Positions 58,002 through 64,000 of a stretch of DNA of 64,000 nt are shown here, in pieces. The notes beneath the pieces were generated by a model that had not been told where the DNA came from, made no database searches, and was given only the letters and a program-made list of their open reading frames with translations. How positions within the stretch are numbered: position 1 is the stretch's first letter; each line of letters opens with the position of its first letter. The position numbers and the translations under genes are program-made. Where the stretch lies: contig JAFFSR010000347.1 in the NCBI GenBank assembly GCA_017163975.1, forward strand, positions 1,786,001 through 1,850,000. Direction: 5' to 3'. Origin of the DNA: Anastatus disparis (Eukaryota; Arthropoda; Insecta; Hymenoptera; Eupelmidae).

Positions 58002-58445
58002 TACACATCAAAAGCAAGTGTGCTGCTTCTCAACAAGTATATACACCTATTGAACATAGTCACACAGTCTCCTTTGCTGTATTCATAAGCGCGCATAAAA
58101 GCATTAATCTTTCACCTGCTTAAATATTGTACAGTTGCACCAAACTTAAGTTATACCTTTACTTGACTATCTAATACATACAGCGGGAAATCCATACTAA
58201 GTTTCTTATTTTTGTGTCACATCAAAATTTAGAAATTCTTCTTAATCAATATTTATCTATCTCCAAATTGACCACCATAATTAAATAATAATTGTGGAAA
58301 TAACCACGCTTATTCATAACTTATGTACGTGTGCAAGGGCAACAAAATTTTTTTTTTCTTTCCTTTTTTTTTTACGCGTTTCAACTAAGATACCCCGCGC
58401 CGCGTTTACAACTACTTATACATCCTTTCTTGTGTGTGTTCTAAT
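58002..58445. other. Sequence between mariner-family element and MITE
   Basis: Mixed sequence with T-rich runs. No gene was seen. A possible leader fragment of the retroelement to the right cannot be excluded. Confidence 0.35.
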
Positions 58446-58449
58446 TTAA

Positions 58450-58839
58450 GAGGCGGCCGTATCATTCTGTCCTTGTCTAATCTAAATTTTCGTTATTATA
58501 AATAAATAAAATATTTTCATAGAAAAGTAAGACAACCGCCCAATAGAGCAAAAGACAAGCAAACGATTCTTTTCTATGAAAAAATATGAAATTTTGATTA
58601 TTTTTTGAATGAAATCTGAAACGAAAAAACAGTTCAATCAACTCAATCAAGTTCGATTGTTATTCCGTTTCAGACTTCACTCAAAAAATAATAAAAATTT
58701 CATATTTTTTCATAGAAAAGAATTGCTTGCTTGTCTTTTGCTCTGTTGGGCGGTTGTCTTACTTTTCTATGAAAATATTTTATTTATTTATAATAACGAA
58801 AATTTAGATTAGACAAGGACAGAATGATACGGCCTCCTC
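58450..58839. mobile_element. TTAA-flanked foldback MITE, 390 bp
   Basis: TTAA at 58446-58449 and 58840-58843. The ends are GAGGCGGCCGTATCATTCTG and, inverted, GAGGAGGCCGTATCATTCTG. Arms of about 185 bp make it almost a perfect hairpin. Its ends share GAGG(A/C)GG and CTGTCCTT with the 37094-37474 element, so both probably belong to one family. Confidence 0.9.
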
Positions 58840-58843
58840 TTAA

Positions 58844-59533
58844 CGTTTTTTCTTATTTTATAATTTTGCACTACGTTTGGAGAACCCCAGAAAACCTTGC
58901 CACTCGGAGACTTTGGGTCATCAATAGTTGACCGCCCGAGAAAAATTTCTTTTATTTTTTTTTTGCTTGTTATTTTTCGGTATAAGTCTGGCACTCTAAC
59001 ACACTTAGATTCCTGGCCATCACCATGAGATAACCATAAAAAGGTTCTGCTGGAGATCTCCGTAATATAAGTACATATAATAATTATCATTAAAAAAAAT
59101 AACACACACTCCCTTTCCCTCTCTCCTCTTTCACTATTATTACTAAAATTTTGCAAATTCAAATTTCCTTTTTGCTATACATAACTTTTGCTATTTAAAT
59201 TTATAATCCGTTAATAGAACTCACCAGCCGACGAACTCCTCATACCTTTTTTTAATTTTCTGTCGCGCTTACGGGCAGCCCTTGGCACACACCCATAATT
59301 TTTTTATATAGCTTATAGTTAACTCTTCGTGAGGAATACTTCCGACGGTGCTATAGGAGACCATTTTTTTTTTGTGTGTGCGACCGTAGAGTTACTGTTC
59401 CGTAACGTATTTATAGCAGATAACAATTTTTTTATATCGAGGCTCACATGCTGATGATCTCTTTTTTCTATATTTTATATTTTAAATCTTTGTTTTAAAT
59501 TATACACGTAAAAGTAATCTCCTTCCTCTCCTT
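58844..59533. other. Unannotated sequence
   Basis: Less AT-rich than average. It could be the 5' leader of a retroelement. The minus frame at 58809-59162 is composite with the MITE end and has no domain. Confidence 0.35.
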
Positions 59534-59776
59534 ATGTTATCTAAATTGATTTCTCTTTATTATTACGAAACTAGGAAAACTCTTGATTACTTAGGTTTAT
59601 CACGCCGCGAACAAAAAAAATTATTGAATATCATTAAGCGCATTCCTGACGAAGAAATAATAGAAATTGTTCCCGAAATCTCGGCACCACTCTATAAACT
59701 ACAAAAATTCGTTCTTACTAGAGATTATTATTCCAACACTTTATTAACGAACTATCTAAAAATAAATAATAAATAA
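59534..59776 (+). CDS. Small ORF, 80 residues, unknown
   Basis: It starts with ATG and encodes MLSKLISLYYYETRKTLDYL onward, a charged helical-looking peptide (QKKLLNIIKRIPDEEIIEIV) ending in NNK. It has no membrane segment, cysteines or motif I recognise. Codon content is more protein-like than other frames nearby. It lies between a MITE and a foldback element, about 2 kb upstream of the gag frame, and may be a leader ORF or fragment of a retroelement. It could also be chance. Confidence 0.3.
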   Translation: MLSKLISLYYYETRKTLDYLGLSRREQKKLLNIIKRIPDEEIIEIVPEISAPLYKLQKFVLTRDYYSNTLLTNYLKINNK

Positions 59777-60364
59777 GCAATAAATATCATCCCACATCTA
59801 CGATAAATATAACTAATAAATTCACTAAACAAGAATAAATCACTTCTAATAATACATATGTATACACTCACATTATTTTAGATTAATCAAGTAAATACTA
59901 GTTCAAAACTAATAATTTTAACAAAACTAATTCAAATGTGCTATTGTGCTACGATTACAATATTTCTTATACTGATAATTATTATCATTTTAGTAATTTA
60001 TATAAAATCCTATGTAAAGATAAATTTTATACCAAGAATTTTATAATCGTTCTTTTATTAAATATTATAACCCTATGATAATCTTAACTATTAATAAACA
60101 AATAAACTTTTGTCAATTACCTACCAATCGATACGAACGCTTAACAAACTCAGCGCATAAGAAACGAAAAGGGCTCTTTTAAAAAAAATATATATTTATA
60201 TATCACAACTATACGACTCACATTTTTAAGAGTGAACAAAAAAAAAACACTTCCACCTGCTCGAATAGAGTACAGTAGCACCTACAGCAAGTCGTAAGCC
60301 CCTTTCCTCAACTACTATATAAGACAAAAGCATAAACAGCAAAACGGACACCTCCCCATACTAA
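59777..60364. other. AT-rich DNA
   Basis: No gene was recognised. tataagacaaaagc at 60318 is the only TATA-like string and has no supported transcript. Confidence 0.35.
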
Positions 60365-61029
60365 CAAGGAGAGTGTTTCACCTTCGGGTCACCGTTTTTG
60401 CTCAAATTTTGGGAATATTTTCTAGACGCAGAAATATGAAGAAAGCCAAAATTTTAGAGGCCAACGCTCAATATTTCCCTAGTTACAGGCCATTGAAGAA
60501 AATCACTAAAAAAGTTACTAGATTTTCAAACGCTTATAGTTCCTCAGCATTATTATCCAGAAGCTTAAACCTTTTTTTAAATGAAAGCTGAGCTTAAATC
60601 CTTTCGAAATAGCACCTATACCATCTCAAAATATTATTTTTTCCCAAAGTTAGAGCATAATAACGATTGGACCTGAATTTTTTGCTTAAAACATTAATTA
60701 ATAATAAAAGCTCAAATTGGGTTTAATCTTTATTACGCTCTAACTTTGGGAAAAAATAATATTTTGAGATGTTATAGGTGCTATTTCGAAGTGATTTGAG
60801 CTCAGCTTTCATTTAAAAAAAGGTTCAATCTTCTGGCTAATAATGCTGAGGAACTATAAGCGTTTGAAAATCTAGTAATTTTTTTAGTGATTTTCTTCGA
60901 TGGCCTGTAACTAGGGAAATATTGAGCGTTGGCCTCTAAAATTTTGGCTTTCTTCATATTTCTGCATCCAGAAAACATTCCCAAAATTTGAGCAAAAACG
61001 GTGACCCGAAGATGAAACACTCTTCTTGT
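60365..61029. mobile_element. Foldback element, ~665 bp, near-perfect palindrome
   Basis: The left ACAAGGAGAGTGTTTCACCT and the right (minus strand) ACAAGAAGAGTGTTTCATCT begin arms of about 300 bp around a ~70-bp centre near 60690. Both arms carry the same 72-codon frame (one on each strand, about 60373-60591 and 61020-60802), which is a consequence of the palindrome. A TA lies at each edge. Confidence 0.88.
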
Positions 61030-61740
61030 AAGTCTTTCCTTCTGCGCTAAGTCAAAAATTATAAAATATTTTGATTAAACAAATAAATAATTAACTGAAT
61101 AATTAACTGATCAAATTAATTAATCATTCTAATTAATTATTTAAATACATAAATTAGAATTTAACAATAAAATCTAATTTTCTTTGAACCTATAAAAAAA
61201 TACATAAATATAAAAGAAAGTAATAATAAATTTAAAATAATAATAAATAATTAATAAACAAAACCATTGATCAAAAAAAAAAAAATAAAAAAAAATATAT
61301 ATATACACATATATTCACGCATAATTTTCTTTTACCATTAATTAAATGGTACCTCAACTATAAGAACAGATGCGTAGATAATTAACGAAAATCCAAAGCT
61401 AATATATTTTCAAATAACAATAATATTTAGTTAAAAAGATATGAATAATTACTAAATAATTGAGTACGATTTGAAAATAAGCAATAATTTGGTTTTATCT
61501 TAGCTCTTTTACGTTATTACACCATTATTATAACCTCATTCTTTTCTATGGATAATACATTTCGCAAGCCCTACATCCTAAATTTTTTTATCCATCATAA
61601 CCTGTACCAGTACTAGCATAGCCATAATACTAGTAATCACAGCTATTACTCTATATACATTTTTCTTCTTACACTCTCTCTGCCCCCCCCCCTCCGTCAG
61701 ACAATAAAAAAAATGTCACTATAAACCACGGTTCTGATCT
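61030..61740. other. AT-rich DNA upstream of gag
   Basis: It contains a short TA tract (about 61296), a poly-C run (61682-61692) and no ORF. It is the likely untranslated leader of the retroelement, but no LTR end or primer-binding site could be fixed within it. Confidence 0.4.
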
Positions 61741-61744
61741 GAAA

Positions 61745-62992
61745 ATGGTAATTAAAGACCCCGCTATGGCAGGGGATATAGCCAACTTAACGCATCATCA
61801 AAACATCACTGATGCTCTGCTCAATACTATGGGGGAATGCATGGCAGTGCAGCAGGCATTACTGCACATTCCTCTTTACGATGGAAAAAACATGACACTT
61901 AGGACCTTTTTACAAGATGTGGAAAACGGACTTAGCATTTGTCCGGAAGGTATTCATAATGCCTTCTTTAAAGGTATCATTGCTAAATTACGCGACACCG
62001 CCAGAGACGCTGTCAACGGATAAGAAATCACCTCCGTTGAGAATCTTAAGGATGCGCTGAAGGAATACTCCTTCTCGAAGAAGACATACTATCATTACAT
62101 TGGTGAAATCCAAGGAATAAGAATGCGTAGAAGCGAATCTGTAATTGAATATTACAGTCGTCTAAAGAAGCTCATAGAAGGAGCAATGGCTTCACTTAAA
62201 GAAACATTTCCGGCCGCACAGGTACCTGGCATGTTAATAATGCTAGAGGGACTCACACTAGAATCCTTCAAAAGAGGGCTATCTGACGACATCTTGTATG
62301 CTGTCAGTGCACAGGAACATGAGACACTAGCTGCAGCATTAAAAGCTGCACAACGCTTCGAAAGAGATATGATTTCCTTAAATGATAGGAAGGGATCACT
62401 TTATGCCATGGAATCAAGTCAACTGAGGGAACAACAATCAGAAAAGGACGAGTATGATCATAGATCATACTATCGGACGGATTCACCAGAACGCTATGAA
62501 GGAAGATACGAAAATGATTCTTATGAAAGGACCAATGCTAATGTCAAAAACTTCAACGGTTACCCAATCAGGAGAACCTCTACTTCTTGCATACCACAAC
62601 GAAACAATACCTATTACTTGATAGGATACAGTAATGATTATGGGCCTAGAGAACAGAATAATTACGATAAAGATACAAGGAAATACATTGGAAGAAGCTT
62701 GGATTCATATCCTAATTCCAAGATGAGAATGAGCACTTCACATGCCTGTAGTTATTTACCTCAAATGCAATACCCTTATATGCAACCTATGCCATCGATG
62801 CCATACCCGTATCTCTATCCCTACATGGCACCTTATCAATCGCAATACCTCATACCAGATTTCCAGACTGAATCACAAGAAAATTTAAACTATCTGCCTA
62901 CTCACCGACTGGACGCCAGGATGAGCAAGGGCACCTCCAAGCGCCCTTCAGCAGTTACCTTTATGGTGAAGAGCAGCCCCTCAAAGAATTAA
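61745..62992 (+). pseudogene. Ty3/gypsy-type retroelement gag, one nonsense mutation
   Basis: One reading frame from ATG 61745 to TAA 62990-62992, interrupted only by TAA at 62021-62023. The first part reads IPLYDGKNMTLRTFLQDVEN, the typical gag capsid region of insect Ty3/gypsy elements. After the stop comes YYSRLKKLIEGAMASL and a helical capsid-like region, then a Tyr/Pro/Met-rich tail (MQYPYMQPMPSMPYPYLYPY) and a basic end. No CCHC zinc knuckle is seen. Gag would form the intracellular particle. The element is an old genomic copy, and the premature stop leaves only 92 codons. Confidence 0.75.
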
Positions 62993-64000
62993 ATAATAAA
63001 AAAATAGGACCGTTAATTGAACTAAAAGCACCCGAATTAAGACAAAAGACCGAATTTCTAATCAATGCTGGAACTGAAATTAACCTTATTCATGTAAAAG
63101 CTCTCCAACCTGATGCTCTTATAGCAGTGCATGAAGCTATAACAATTAACGGAATGATAAGAGTCCCATTTGATACAGCAGGATCAACCGAAATCACATT
63201 CTCTCATAACCCTATTAAATTTCAAGTGATCACGAATCAATTGCCCAATGGAATAATAGGAGTCTTAGGAAGCAATTTTCTGAAGATGGAATCAGCAAAA
63301 ATCTCATTTTATCATAATGCTTTAATCACGTTAGCCGGTGCTATGCACCCTATGCATTTCATTGACTACAGACTTTAAAAATCAAGATCAACGCGTGACA
63401 TTCTTCGCACTCAGCTGAGAACAACTAAACACCTACCGCAATTGAAAACAACCAAAAATATTTATATCAATGACACAGTAGTAAATAATTACAATTGTGT
63501 CACTGAAATAAACTCTTACAAAAATCATGACGAATCTGAAATCCCGCACCAAGATTTATTGCTATGCAATGCACACGAGGAATATAACAACGATACGAGA
63601 AATTAGTCGGTTCACTTTAATGATGTCATACCCCAAGAGATGACGATATATTCAAGTATTGAATCAGGATATGAACCTTTAAATAATGTCCGAGAAAATC
63701 CTTTATCATATTCAGAATCGAATGATATACTAGGACAAGATGAATTATCAAATACAAACACAGAAATATCAGACCTCGTGGAACATGATTACGTCCTTAG
63801 AAAGAAAAATATACTAGACCCAACACCAAGAAATGAATCCGTATATGGATTGAGAACAAATATGTCCGAACTAGCATATCTAAATTCACAAATTGAGAGT
63901 TCATTTCAAAATCAATCTCAAGGAAAAACAACTTTACCTCTTCCTATAAAATTTGTTAAAACTCCAAAACCCCGAATAAGATTACTAGAATCGATACCTA
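62980..64000 (+). pseudogene. Retroelement pol (protease onward), decayed, cut by window edge
   Basis: It lies in the -1 frame relative to gag and overlaps the gag end, as in elements that make Gag-Pol by -1 frameshifting. A retropepsin-like domain shows FLINAGTEINLIH, where the family has an active-site Asp-Thr/Ser-Gly; here it reads Asn-Ala-Gly. NGIIGVLGSNFL, the second conserved block, follows. In-frame stops are TAA 63376-63378 and TAG 63604-63606. The frame otherwise stays open to the right edge through a poorly conserved linker. Reverse transcriptase, RNase H and integrase would lie beyond the window. Confidence 0.7.

Noticed and set aside
60373..60591. 72-codon frame, with a mirror copy at 60802-61020, as a conserved small protein
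   Set aside because: The duplication is a consequence of the palindrome; similarity between arms is not evidence of coding.

Overview
The window is eukaryotic and almost certainly from an insect nuclear genome. It holds one spliced exon of a conserved animal gene (talin) and otherwise AT-rich, intron-like or intergenic DNA packed with insect-type mobile elements: a CR1/jockey-like LINE, a Ty3/gypsy-like gag-pol, a Tc1/mariner-family element, a Helitron-like element, many foldback MITEs and tRNA-derived SINEs. The element mix and base composition would fit a hymenopteran, but that is inference only. There are no bacterial operons, CRISPR arrays or rRNA genes.

Layout. 1-5.1 kb: a LINE on the minus strand, with an intact ORF1 (PHD finger, coiled coil, FP-like C-terminus) and a broken endonuclease/RT ORF2. 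7.0-7.5 kb: the talin FERM exon on the plus strand, with good splice sites on both sides; no other talin exon was recognised, so a following intron would exceed 56 kb. 7.7-8.2 kb: microsatellites. 8.76-25.16 kb: a 16.4-kb block with hAT-like ends (CAGRGTTGTAAAT) and nearly matching 8-bp flanks. It carries arrays of a ~42-bp palindromic monomer and three almost identical tandem copies of a 4.475-kb unit. 25.4-26.3 kb: a TA-flanked MITE.

26.35-43.16 kb: a second block of about 16.8 kb bounded by long inverted arms. Its core is a ~9-kb minisatellite of a 12-bp monomer with five copies of a ~1,226-bp higher-order repeat. The arms have each been hit at the same TTAA site by a different foldback element. 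43.6-45.3 kb: a Helitron-like element. 47.8-50.5 kb: a TTAA-flanked 2.7-kb element with a transposase relic, inserted into a repeat that also occurs at 37.9 kb. 50.8-52.1 kb: a candidate solo or 5' LTR. 52.9-54.0 kb: foldback and (GA)n sequence. 54.9-58.0 kb: a mariner-family element with ~560-bp inverted repeats and a dead DD41D transposase. 58.4-61.0 kb: two more foldback elements and a small ORF of unknown nature. 61.7 kb to the end: decayed gag and pol of a Ty3/gypsy-type retroelement that runs off the window.

The only host gene I can defend is the talin exon. No genes form a pathway together; the logic of the window is nested transposition and tandem amplification. All element names rest on motifs and terminal sequences read by eye, with no database search.
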